Shown here: positions 9,549-17,730 of the stretch, one piece after another
Numbering within the stretch: the stretch's first letter is position 1
How the letters are laid out: each line of letters begins with the position of its first letter
From: Flavobacterium soyae
GTDB lineage: Bacteria; Bacteroidota; Bacteroidia; Flavobacteriales; Flavobacteriaceae
Direction of reading: 5' to 3'
Assembly: GCF_021245985.1 (NCBI RefSeq)
Contig: NZ_JAJQXA010000003.1
Span: forward strand, 248,001-312,000
DNA: 64,000 nt
The notes under the pieces: model-generated
Databases searched by the model: none
Seen by the model: only the letters and a program-made list of their open reading frames with translations
What the model was told of the DNA's origin: nothing
Program-made: the position numbers and the translations under genes

Positions 9549-10980
9549 AGTTAAATTATATCAATACAGTATTGCATTTTGCTTATGTCTTGCCGTGGCA
9601 GGATGTAAGGCCCCTGCAGCTGAAACAGCAAGCACAAGTGTTCCGGTTCCTGAAGCATTTGGAAACATAAAATCTCAGGACACAACTAATATCTCTTCTC
9701 TAAAATGGAAAGATTTCTTTAAAGATCAAAACCTTGTAGAGCTGATTGATATTGCTTTGAAGAACAATCAGGAACTAAATATGACTTTGCAGGAAATTGA
9801 AATTGCAAAGAACGATATCAGAGTTCGTAAAGGCGCCTTATTGCCAACAGTTGGAGTTCGTGCGGGCGCAGGAATCGAAAAAGTAGGCCGATATACAAGT
9901 CAGGGTGCCGGTGATGCAACAACAGAAATTAAACCGGGAATAGAAATGCCAGACCCGTTACCGGATTATACCATTGCAGCTTATGCAAACTGGGAAGTTG
10001 ATATCTGGAAAAAACTGCGTAATTCTAAAAAAGCAGCCGTAAACCGCTATTTAGCAACTATTGAAGGTAAAAACTTTGTAATTACAAACCTTATTGGGGA
10101 GATTGCTGATAATTATTATGAACTATTAGCTTTAGACAGCCAGTTAGAGATTGTAAAACAAACTATTGCATTGCAAAGTAACGCTTTAGAAATTGTTAAG
10201 ATTCAAAAACAAGCAGCAAGAGCGACTGAACTTGGAGTTCAGAAATTTCAGGCTGAGGTTTTAACTTCAAAAAGTCTGGAATTTGATATTCTGCAGAAAA
10301 TTAAAGAATCTGAAAACAAAATCAACTTTTTGTTAGGACGTTATCCGCAGGATATTAAAAGAGATAAAACCAATTTTACAGATTTGCTTCCGGCAGCTGT
10401 AAACTCAGGAATTCCTTCTCAATTATTAACAAATCGTCCAGATGTTAAGCAGGCAGAATTAGAATTGGTTGCGGCAAAATTAGATGTAAAAGCTGCTCGT
10501 GCAGAATTTTATCCTTCATTGGATATTTCGGCAGCTTTTGGAGTTCAGGCTTTTAAACCATCTTATTTATTTACATTTCCTGAATCAATTTTATATTCAT
10601 TAGCGGGAGATTTAGCAGCACCTTTGATTAACAGAAATGCCATTAAAGCAGAATTTTCCAGTGCTAATGCAAGACAGCTTCAGGCGTTGTACAATTACGA
10701 TCGTACAATTTTAAATGCTTATTTAGAAGTTTCAACACAGCTTTCTAAAATCGAAAATCTTCAAAAAGGTTACGACTTAAAAGCACAGCAGGTTGATGCC
10801 TTAAATAAATCAATTGATGTTTCAAACGATTTGTTTAAATCTGCCAGAGTAGATTATTTTGAAGTTTTGATGACGCAGAGAGATGCATTAGAAGCGAAAT
10901 TGGAATTAATAGATACTAAAAAAGAACAATTGAATGCTGCAGTTCATGTTTACAGAGACTTGGGCGGCGGATGGAAATAA
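9541..10980 (+). CDS. RND efflux outer membrane lipoprotein channel (TolC/NodT family)
   Basis: I start at ATG 9541 rather than the TTG at 9529. This gives a 479-residue lipoprotein with lipobox VAGC (Cys22) and an 8-base overlap with the pump gene. Two OEP repeats are visible with long helices (NQELNMTLQEIEIAKNDI, and LLTNRPDVKQAELELVAAKLDVKAA, whose NRPD motif is typical of NodT-type channels). It completes the tripartite pump. Translational coupling to the pump gene is likely from the overlap, and the operon ends at a hairpin just after the stop. Confidence 0.94.
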   Translation: MYKVKLYQYSIAFCLCLAVAGCKAPAAETASTSVPVPEAFGNIKSQDTTNISSLKWKDFFKDQNLVELIDIALKNNQELNMTLQEIEIAKNDIRVRKGALLPTVGVRAGAGIEKVGRYTSQGAGDATTEIKPGIEMPDPLPDYTIAAYANWEVDIWKKLRNSKKAAVNRYLATIEGKNFVITNLIGEIADNYYELLALDSQLEIVKQTIALQSNALEIVKIQKQAARATELGVQKFQAEVLTSKSLEFDILQKIKESENKINFLLGRYPQDIKRDKTNFTDLLPAAVNSGIPSQLLTNRPDVKQAELELVAAKLDVKAARAEFYPSLDISAAFGVQAFKPSYLFTFPESILYSLAGDLAAPLINRNAIKAEFSSANARQLQALYNYDRTILNAYLEVSTQLSKIENLQKGYDLKAQQVDALNKSIDVSNDLFKSARVDYFEVLMTQRDALEAKLELIDTKKEQLNAAVHVYRDLGGGWK

Positions 10981-11002
10981 TATTGCCTGTTAATTTGTAA
11001 TG

Positions 11003-11041
11003 AAAAAGCCTTTTTAAGAGTAATCTTAAAAGGCTTTTTTT
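11003..11041 (+). terminator. Terminator of the RND operon
   Basis: Inverted repeat 11003-11019 with 11024-11040 (one bulged base, 4-base loop) running into a T tract, 22 bases after the channel gene stop. Confidence 0.8.
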
Positions 11042-11101
11042 ATTTGTCCGATGAAAAGAGTAATCAAAAATTGGAAGATAAATTAAAACGAAATAAAATC
11101 A

Positions 11102-12223
11102 TTACTCATTTTTTGCATTATTTATTAATTCTATAATCTTTAAAGCTACACCGCTTGACGATTGAAAATTTTGTCCTGTGACGATTCTTCCGTCTGTTTC
11201 TACATGTGAGACATTACGAGCAGAAAACTTAAAAATTCCTCCTCTTTCTTCGATTGTCTTTTGAATTAAGAATGGAAAGTACTTAAAATATTCCCCATCT
11301 TGTTTTTCGAATGAATCCGGGTAGCCGCTAATTTTTTTTCCTGCTACTAAATAATTACCATCATTAGTTTTTAAATTTACAATTCCTGCAGTTCCATGAC
11401 AAACAGAGGAGATAATACCCTTATTTTCTTCATATACTTTTAAGGCAATAGTTTGAATTTCTTTATTTTCCGGCACATCATACATCGCAGATCCGCCGCC
11501 AATGTAATGAACAGCTTTGTAATTTTTTGAATCAATTTCGTTGGGCTTTTTAGTGTTTTTTAGGGCATACATAAAATCAGGGTCAAATAAATATTGCTTT
11601 TGTAAAGTGTCAGATGTATTGATATAAGCCAATGGAATACTTCCTCCTTCGGGACTTACAAAATCGACGGTGTATCCCTCTGTTTTAAAAGTATTGTAAG
11701 CGTTTACTATTTCAGAAAAACTATTGCCTGCGGCTATCGTTGATTTACCATAATGATCGGTATTAGAAACTATAAATAGAATATTCTGTCCTGATTTATT
11801 GGTACTTAAACTGCTTGCCGATTTACTGATTATTTTCCATTCGCCCTGAAGCTTTTTGAGTAAAAACAGATCAATAAATTCCATTTTTTTGCCAGGTATT
11901 AGTATTTCTGCCTTGGCCGAAGCTATATTGTTGTACACATCAATCGAAATAACCCTGCCTATACGGCCATTAAACTGCCCCTGATTGTCTTTTTTAAACC
12001 ATTTAGCATATTCGCTGGCAGGTACAATCCATAGTTCTTTGTCTTTATTACTTAAAAACAGACTGGCTTCGGGATAAAATGCCTTTTCGATGCTGTCAGG
12101 TTTGTTATAAGAAGTACCCTCAATGTAACTTTCAATACATTTTTTAACTAATGCCTCTTCTGTTTGTGCCAATAAACAAGCCGGCGAAAATAATAGCGCG
12201 ATAAAACAGATAACTTTTTTCAT
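11102..12223 (-). CDS. Secreted fusion of a lumazine-binding-like (NTF2 fold) domain and a DJ-1/PfpI domain
   Basis: The 373-residue protein has a signal peptide (residues 1-19, ending CLLAQ). Residues 22-135 resemble the putative lumazine-binding/SnoaL-like family (EALVKKCIESYIEGTSYNKP...WKIISKS). Residues 148-370 form a DJ-1/PfpI/Hsp31-like glutaminase-fold domain with a nucleophile-elbow Cys in SSVCHGTAGIVNL (about residue 275) and a nearby GGSAMYD loop. Some DJ-1 relatives are glyoxalases, chaperones or amidases, and the NTF2-like part may bind a small ligand. The fusion and its export are unusual. A TAGCTTTG -7 box lies on the minus strand at 12258-12251. Confidence 0.82.
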   Translation of the reverse strand: MKKVICFIALLFSPACLLAQTEEALVKKCIESYIEGTSYNKPDSIEKAFYPEASLFLSNKDKELWIVPASEYAKWFKKDNQGQFNGRIGRVISIDVYNNIASAKAEILIPGKKMEFIDLFLLKKLQGEWKIISKSASSLSTNKSGQNILFIVSNTDHYGKSTIAAGNSFSEIVNAYNTFKTEGYTVDFVSPEGGSIPLAYINTSDTLQKQYLFDPDFMYALKNTKKPNEIDSKNYKAVHYIGGGSAMYDVPENKEIQTIALKVYEENKGIISSVCHGTAGIVNLKTNDGNYLVAGKKISGYPDSFEKQDGEYFKYFPFLIQKTIEERGGIFKFSARNVSHVETDGRIVTGQNFQSSSGVALKIIELINNAKNE

Positions 12224-12358
12224 AAACTTTTTTTGAAAATTAATTTTTCACAAAGCTATGATTAGTAAAATGTTAACCTGTACAGATGTATGAATTCAGT
12301 ACTCCTGATTTATAAATTAGGACTAAAAAATCAGGTTTTGCATAATTGCAGAAGCTTT

Positions 12359-12841
12359 TCATTTAGCTTTGCGATTACTGCTAAATGAATCCCTGAACAT
12401 TTTCCAGCCTTTAGAAGTTTTTTTCCAAAGAACAAGAAATTTCCCGTCGTCCATAAGTTCTCCTTTTGAATTCAATGACTGCCATAAACCTTCTTCGGTA
12501 ACATATTCTACACCATCGCCATATATTGCAGTAGTAATAAATTTTCCGCCTCTTAAACCATACTCGTCATAGGCTTTTCTAAAAAATTTAGCAGCTCCTT
12601 CTTTGCCATAAATTTGCGGTGCATTTGGGAGTAATATAGAGGCATCTTCGGCATATCTGTCTATGAATATCGAAGCATCATTTTTTTTAAATGATTCAAA
12701 ATAAATGGCGTTACTTTCCTGAATTGCTTTTCTTGCTTCGTCTAAATTTGCTGTTTCTTTTTTTGATGTAGAATTACAGCTGCTTAATAATAAGGTGAAT
12801 ATAATTAGTTTTGAGATTGTAAAAAGAGCATAATTTTTCAT
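12359..12841 (-). CDS. DUF4440/SnoaL-like (NTF2 fold) lipoprotein
   Basis: The 160-residue protein has lipobox LSSC (Cys22). The NTF2-like domain covers about residues 35-155: AIQESNAIYFESFKKND, then YAEDASILLPNAPQIYGKEG, then WKMFRDSFSSN at the end. The same core elements occur in the protein at 63505, so the two are paralogues. A -7 match (TACCTTTG, minus strand, 12899-12892) lies about 50 bases upstream. Ligand or enzymatic activity cannot be inferred. Confidence 0.82.
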   Translation of the reverse strand: MKNYALFTISKLIIFTLLLSSCNSTSKKETANLDEARKAIQESNAIYFESFKKNDASIFIDRYAEDASILLPNAPQIYGKEGAAKFFRKAYDEYGLRGGKFITTAIYGDGVEYVTEEGLWQSLNSKGELMDDGKFLVLWKKTSKGWKMFRDSFSSNRKAK

Positions 12842-12944
12842 AACAGTAGTTTTTAGTTTTAATTAAAAATATAGATTGATATTATTTTAATCAAAGGTAG
12901 TAAGGCTAAAAACTTTTAAATTGTACAAATCGGAACAGTTTCTT

Positions 12945-13754
12945 TTAAATCAATAAATGGTTTATAGTAAACTGATTTTCCAAATATGCTGTTGGTGTAG
13001 TTCCTGTAAAAGATTTAAAATCCCTTATAAAATGTGATTGATCAAAGTAACCACAATCGTAAGCAATAGACGTTAAGGGAGAATTATTGTCTGTAATAAG
13101 CTTTAAACTATGCTGAAAGCGTCTGATTTTGTTGAATGATTTTGGGGCAAGACCAGTATGCTGAAAAACTAATTTATGAAGATAGCGAGGTGTCATTCCA
13201 TATTTAGCAGCAACAATATTTATATTATTTTCCGATGGATCTCTGATTAAGCTGGATAATATATGGGCAACTTTTTGAATTTTTTGCGACTTTTTATCGT
13301 TTGTTATTAATTTCTTTATTAAGAATGTTTCGATAAGTTCAATTCTTTTTTTAATGTCTGAAGTTTCCAAAAGCTGTAAATGCAGGGTTGTTATTGGTTT
13401 ACCAATTACATCTTCTAAATTTAAAATCTGATCATTAAATACCCCGACTTCATCATTAAAAAAATAAGCTGCGGAATGTGTATAAAACCGAATGCCAAGC
13501 ATTGTGTGTTTACCTTTTGATTTAATAGCAAGCGGTTTTGTTATTTGCCCCCACAATTCAATTTTAGGCGTTTTGTGAAATTTTTCATCTTTCAGGGATT
13601 CCCAAATACCATCGCCAAGATTAAAAATCATTTCCATTTCACCGCTCGGAAATACAGTATCCTGAAATTCTATATCTGAATCTGATTCAAAAATATAATA
13701 ATGCTTTATATATGGTTTCAGAATTTCTGAAGGCAGAAAATATTGGAATTCCAT
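12945..13754 (-). CDS. AraC family transcriptional regulator
   Basis: The 269-residue protein has an N-terminal effector domain typical of this subgroup (FQYFLPSEILKPYIKHYYIFESD; FPSGEMEMIFNLGDG). Its C-terminal double helix-turn-helix covers about residues 165-262 (AAKYGMTPRYLHKLVFQHTGLAPKSF; IAYDCGYFDQSHFIRDFKSFTGTTP). It lies upstream of and parallel to the DUF4440 and DJ-1 genes, which it may control, but no shared operator is obvious. Confidence 0.88.
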   Translation of the reverse strand: MEFQYFLPSEILKPYIKHYYIFESDSDIEFQDTVFPSGEMEMIFNLGDGIWESLKDEKFHKTPKIELWGQITKPLAIKSKGKHTMLGIRFYTHSAAYFFNDEVGVFNDQILNLEDVIGKPITTLHLQLLETSDIKKRIELIETFLIKKLITNDKKSQKIQKVAHILSSLIRDPSENNINIVAAKYGMTPRYLHKLVFQHTGLAPKSFNKIRRFQHSLKLITDNNSPLTSIAYDCGYFDQSHFIRDFKSFTGTTPTAYLENQFTINHLLI

Positions 13755-13984
13755 TGTACTAGATTAATGTTAACTCATTGTCTAAAGTAAAGTTATAAAA
13801 TTAAAGGATAGTTAAATTGGTATTTTTATAAATTTTTAGGATTTCAACTTTTGGCGAAATAATGATTTACTATTTATATTAATATTTTTTATTAGGCAGA
13901 CAAAAATAAAATTCTGAAAGGTTTTTTAATGCAATACAAAATTTTAAATTATAGGAATATTTTTACTTTTTAATTCAAAAAACG

Positions 13985-14014
13985 TTGCATTTCTATTTTT
14001 TGTTTGTACTTTTG
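13985..14014 (+). promoter_or_regulatory. Promoter of the antitoxin-like/GNAT pair
   Basis: TTG at 13985-13987, 19 bases of spacer, then a perfect TACTTTTG -7 box at 14007-14014. This puts the transcript start close to the ATG at 14033. Confidence 0.65.
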
Positions 14015-14032
14015 GAATAAATAATAAAGAAA

Positions 14033-14194
14033 ATGGCAAAGCCAATTAAAAATACTCCTGTTTTGAAAGGTAAAGAGGCAGTTGACTTTTATAAAACTAT
14101 TGATTTAAATAGAGATAAAAAAGTCAGTATAGATTCTTTAACGGCAATCCGTACTGATGCTAATAAATTAAAAGAACTTTTAAAGGTTAACTAA
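14033..14194 (+). CDS. Small antitoxin-like protein preceding a GNAT gene
   Basis: A 53-residue basic protein (MAKPIKNTPVLKGKEAVDFY at the start, LKELLKVN at the end). Its stop overlaps the start of the GNAT gene by one base (TAATG), and a well-formed promoter lies 19 bases upstream, so the two are co-expressed. Size, order and coupling are those of a type II toxin-antitoxin operon with an acetyltransferase toxin. It does not look like the ribbon-helix-helix (DUF1778) antitoxins usual for such toxins. The role is inferred from context only. Confidence 0.6.
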   Translation: MAKPIKNTPVLKGKEAVDFYKTIDLNRDKKVSIDSLTAIRTDANKLKELLKVN

Positions 14195-14758
14195 TGCCTT
14201 TTACAGGATTTTCATTTTTCGAATTACATGCTGCTACAATTATTAAACCTTTTGAATGCGGCGATACAGATTTGAATGGTTTTCTAAATGACAAAGCAAT
14301 TCCCTATAAAAAAGATTTATTAGCTACTACTTATATTCTTGAAAACGAAAGCAAAACTATCGCATATTTAAGTATATATAATGATGCTTTAGCAGTTCAG
14401 GAAAATCAGTTTGCATCTAAAACAGCGTTTAAAAGATGGATAAAAGAAATCCTTAGTCACCGTAAACGACATTTGAGACAATTTCCAGCTATAAAAATAG
14501 GCAGATTAGCAGTTTGCGAGACTACAAAAAAAGAGAGAAAGGGAAGGCCAGGCCTTAGTGAATTTTGTTATTGACCTGGCATTAGAACAAAATAGTAAAT
14601 GTGCATGCCAATTACTTACTGTAGATGCATATGACAAATCACTTGGTTTTTATGAAAAATTAGGATTTAAATTTCTTTCGGAAAATGATAATGGAGAAGA
14701 TACAAGACAAATGTTTTATGATCTTAGGCCTTTAATGAATACATTAAATGAAATTTGA
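14194..14758 (+). pseudogene. Frameshifted GNAT acetyltransferase (toxin-like)
   Basis: Frame 1 (14194-14574) encodes the N-terminal half: FSFFELHAATIIKPFECGDT...LNGFLNDKAIPYKKDLLATT, then KIGRLAVCETTKKERKGR. It then runs into a stop. The remainder (VNFVIDLALEQNSKCACQLL...SLGFYEKLGFKFLSE) continues in the next frame up to 14758. Removing one base near 14545-14549 (for instance one C of the GGCCAGGCC stretch) restores a continuous protein of about 187 residues. The break falls in the acetyl-CoA-binding motif, next to a long purine run. The whole protein would resemble GNAT toxins that acetylate aminoacyl-tRNA. Inactivation, sequencing error or recoding cannot be separated here. Confidence 0.75.
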
Positions 14759-14791
14759 AGTTAATTTCTTCATTTAAAAACAGTTTAATAG

Positions 14792-14823
14792 AAAAGCCTT
14801 TGGAAAAATTCTGAAAGGCTTTT
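14792..14823 (+). terminator. Terminator after the GNAT gene
   Basis: Ten-bp stem (AAAAGCCTTT at 14792-14801 with AAAGGCTTTT at 14814-14823). Near-copies of this stem follow other genes in the window. Confidence 0.7.
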
Positions 14824-14917
14824 TATATTTAAACAGAGTAGTAGTTAGTGCCTAAGATAAAATAACAGCCAGATCAATAAAAATATTTATATTTATAAAA
14901 TTATAAAGATTATTTCC

Positions 14918-15283
14918 ATGAAAAAGTTTCTATTGTTATTAATCATTTTTTGCATTTTTGGGTGTAAAAAATTTGTTGTTTCATTTGAGCAGCCAACAAA
15001 TATGAAGTTAGATAATTTAAAGCTGGAAGTACTTCTGGATAAAAAGAAAGTTCAGGAAATTAACTTAAAAGCAACAAATGCAATGCCGGCTTATGAAACG
15101 GTTGCCTTGTCAGTATCCGACGCAGGAAAACACCAGCTTCAGGTAAAAGTAAGAGACACGATATTTAATTATGATATAAAATATCCGGAAGAAAAATATA
15201 TTATGGTGACTGCCCATTTAAAAGAGAATGGGAAAATCCATATCGGAATCTTAAAACAAGCATATAAATATAGATTTCATTAA
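14918..15283 (+). CDS. Small lipoprotein of unknown function
   Basis: The 121-residue protein has a lipoprotein signal (MKKFLLLLIIFCIFGC, Cys16). The remainder looks all-beta (SVSDAGKHQLQVKVRDTIFNYDIKY) and may form an immunoglobulin-like domain. It stands alone between two hairpins. No family recognised. Confidence 0.7.
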   Translation: MKKFLLLLIIFCIFGCKKFVVSFEQPTNMKLDNLKLEVLLDKKKVQEINLKATNAMPAYETVALSVSDAGKHQLQVKVRDTIFNYDIKYPEEKYIMVTAHLKENGKIHIGILKQAYKYRFH

Positions 15284-15307
15284 TCGATTAGAATGATATT
15301 TAATTAA

Positions 15308-15343
15308 AAAAGCCTTTCGGAAGTGAAATTCTGAAAGGCTTTT
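15308..15343 (+). terminator. Terminator after the 14918 lipoprotein
   Basis: Stem AAAAGCCTTT (15308-15317) with AAAGGCTTTT (15334-15343), nearly identical to the stem at 14792-14823. Confidence 0.7.
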
Positions 15344-15357
15344 AGTTTATATGATTT

Positions 15358-15412
15358 AACCGCAAAGTTCACAAAGCTAATAGTAACATAAAGCTTTGCG
15401 AACTTTGCGGTT
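15358..15412. repeat. Palindromic intergenic repeat (CGCAAAGTTC type)
   Basis: Arms 15358-15378 and 15392-15412 pair with one mismatch in 21 bases. The word CGCAAAGTTC is typical of short dispersed repeats in Flavobacterium intergenic regions. It lies between convergent genes and may act as a bidirectional terminator. Confidence 0.65.
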
Positions 15413-15433
15413 TCTAAAAATATTTAAGAAGGT

Positions 15434-16786
15434 TTAAGATAAAAAATCTTTAAACCATAATCCTGAATTTTTGATCGTTCTTTTCTGAGTTTCGAAATCA
15501 ACGTGGATTAATCCAAAACGGGCGTTGTAACCTTCAGCCCATTCGAAGTTATCAGTTAAACTCCATACAAAATAACCTTCAACATTTAAACCTTCTTCTT
15601 TTGCTTTTAAGATTTGTTCTAAATGATCCTGAATATAATGCGTTCGTTTTATATCGAATACTTTTCCGTTTGTAACAGTATCGGGAAAAGCGGCACCATT
15701 TTCAGTAATGATAATTTTTTTGATGCCTTTATATTCGTTGAATTTTTTTAGAACGTGATAAAGAGCAGGCGGATAAACTTCCCAGCCCATTTCGGTGGAA
15801 ATTACATTACGTTTTTCAGCACTTACTAATTCGGCACCAATATACGGAATGAGCATTGCTGATTTTACAACTTCTCGTGTATAACACTGCAAGCCGATGA
15901 AATCAAAATCGAAATCGAGATTGTTTAAATCATCTTCAAGAATATAATTATTAAGCTTTTTAAGCACCGGAAGATCTTTTTGCGGATATCCAAGTCCTAA
16001 AATTGGCTCGATAAAAGTTCGGTTTAGTAAAGTATCGACACGTTTTGCGGCTTCAACATCTTTTTGACTATCAGTTGCTGGTTCGATGTGCGTACACGAA
16101 AACGTAGTTCCGATATTAGCATTTGGAACCTTGTTTCGTAATATCCTGGCACCCGCAGCCGTTGCCAGCGTTACGTGATGCATAGCTTTTAGATAATTGG
16201 TAATTCCCTTTTTTCCCGGCGCATGGATTCCTAAAAAATATCCTGCTCCCGTAAATACAGAAGGTTCATTAATTACCATCCAGTTTTTTACACGATCGCC
16301 AAAATACTGCGCGCATACTTCAACATATTCTGAAAACCAGGAAACCGATTCGCGGTTTGTCCAGCCCCCTTTTACTTCGAGAGCGTGCGGTAAATCCCAG
16401 TGATAAATCGTAATCCAGGGTTCGATTCCAGAAGCAAGCAATGAATCGATAATTTTATTATAATAATCAATTCCGGCTTGATTTACAGGATGAGTTCCCG
16501 TTGGCATAATTCGCGGCCAGCTGATAGAAAATCTAAAATTCGGAATATTTAATTCCCGAATTAAGTCAATATCACCCTGATAAGAATTATAGAAATCGCA
16601 GGCGGTTAGAGCATGATGGCCATTTTTTATTTTCCCTTTTTGAGAAGTAAAAACATCCCAGATAGAAGAACCTTTTCCGTCAGAATCATGTGCTCCCTCA
16701 ATTTGGAAAGCGGCGGTAGAAACACCCCACAAGAAATCTTCACCAAATTGGTTTTTGTTCAAAAATGAGTTTTCAACTTTATTCAT
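15434..16786 (-). CDS. GH1 family beta-glucosidase
   Basis: The 450-residue protein has the standard GH1 length. Motifs in order: FLWGVSTAAFQIEGA near residue 18, FRFSISWPRIMPTG, the acid/base NWMVINEPSVF (Glu about 173), the nucleophile IIITENGAAF (Glu about 360) and the late WSLTDNFEWAEGY substrate motif. There is no signal peptide, so it acts in the cytoplasm on imported beta-linked disaccharides or glycosides. The gene is monocistronic. Confidence 0.95.
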   Translation of the reverse strand: MNKVENSFLNKNQFGEDFLWGVSTAAFQIEGAHDSDGKGSSIWDVFTSQKGKIKNGHHALTACDFYNSYQGDIDLIRELNIPNFRFSISWPRIMPTGTHPVNQAGIDYYNKIIDSLLASGIEPWITIYHWDLPHALEVKGGWTNRESVSWFSEYVEVCAQYFGDRVKNWMVINEPSVFTGAGYFLGIHAPGKKGITNYLKAMHHVTLATAAGARILRNKVPNANIGTTFSCTHIEPATDSQKDVEAAKRVDTLLNRTFIEPILGLGYPQKDLPVLKKLNNYILEDDLNNLDFDFDFIGLQCYTREVVKSAMLIPYIGAELVSAEKRNVISTEMGWEVYPPALYHVLKKFNEYKGIKKIIITENGAAFPDTVTNGKVFDIKRTHYIQDHLEQILKAKEEGLNVEGYFVWSLTDNFEWAEGYNARFGLIHVDFETQKRTIKNSGLWFKDFLS

Positions 16787-16996
16787 TCAAATAGTACTTT
16801 CCTTTATTTTTAAATAGTTTATTAATGAAGGAAAGAAGATTGCATAGCTCTTAAAAAAAGCCATTCTTTGAATGATACCAGAAAATTTAGATTAAAGAAT
16901 TTCATAACGATTAGTTTTATTCAAATTAATAAAACTAATATGAATTTATTGTAAAGTGATTATTATCAAATAATTAAATAAAAAATAAGAGATTGT

Positions 16997-17206
16997 TTAA
17001 TCTTCCCACCCGCAAAGGGTCAAACCATAACGCTGTGCTTGTTTAAGCGATGTTTTTACCACTTCATGACTGCATGAACTTAAACCGCGGCAATTTTCAT
17101 TATAATGATATTTTTTTGCACCCGTAGAACCGCAAATATAAACGCTGGTTTCCGACGGTCGAAATGAAGTTAAAAAAACAAAAAGTAAGGGTAAAGCATA
17201 TTTCAT
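16997..17206 (-). CDS. Small exported Cys/His-rich protein
   Basis: The 69-residue protein has a short hydrophobic leader (to about residue 16). It then carries YICGSTGAKKYHYNENCRGL, SSCSHEVVKTSL and a closing LTLCGWED. The spaced His and Cys residues suggest a small metal- or disulfide-stabilised fold like that found in some nuclease-associated proteins. It lies 9 bases downstream of the 17216 lipoprotein gene, so the two are probably one transcript. Confidence 0.65.
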   Translation of the reverse strand: MKYALPLLFVFLTSFRPSETSVYICGSTGAKKYHYNENCRGLSSCSHEVVKTSLKQAQRYGLTLCGWED

Positions 17207-17215
17207 CAGCCTGCA

Positions 17216-17626
17216 TTATTTAACAATTAAATTGTATTCATTTCCTTTTTTATCAACAGCTTTTAATTTTCCGTATGCAATCCATTCGGTATTAATTTCA
17301 ATTTCGGCAACGGTATCGCTGGTTAAAATTCCGGCACCGTATTTTCCCTGTACGTTAATATTCCCGCAAACCGAATCGCCTTTGATATTTATCCCTTTTA
17401 CATCATAATTGTATTCATAGTTTCCGGGATTTCCGGTTCGGTATTCGTATTGATACGTTTTATTGACATGAAATGTTTTTGCTTCTTCGGGCGTAATGGT
17501 TTTTCGGTCATCAGCAGTAATTACCGCTTTATAAAATGTATTTATTTGCGGCGGCGGGGGAGCAGATTCTTTTTTGCAGGAATAAAACGTAAATAATAAA
17601 AGTAAGATGAGGTAGTTTTTTAGCAT
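17216..17626 (-). CDS. Lipoprotein of unknown function
   Basis: The 136-residue protein has lipobox FYSC (Cys17), a proline run (APPPPQ) and a beta-rich C-terminal part (YKAVITADDRKTITPEEA...WIAYGKLKAVDKKGNEYNL) that may be an OB-like fold. It precedes the small Cys/His-rich exported protein. Function unknown. Confidence 0.68.
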   Translation of the reverse strand: MLKNYLILLLLFTFYSCKKESAPPPPQINTFYKAVITADDRKTITPEEAKTFHVNKTYQYEYRTGNPGNYEYNYDVKGINIKGDSVCGNINVQGKYGAGILTSDTVAEIEINTEWIAYGKLKAVDKKGNEYNLIVK

Positions 17627-17730
17627 AGGCTTTTGTGGTATTTGGTTAGACTTAAAATTTTATTGTTAATTTAAGGAGCGATAAATCTAATTAGATTTAA
17701 GTTCTTTATAATGAGTACTTATACCTGATT

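Noticed and set aside
14558..14758. Separate small gene starting at GTG 14558
   Set aside because: Its sequence is the missing second half of the GNAT fold (SLGFYEKLGFKFL) and continues the preceding frame after one base change.
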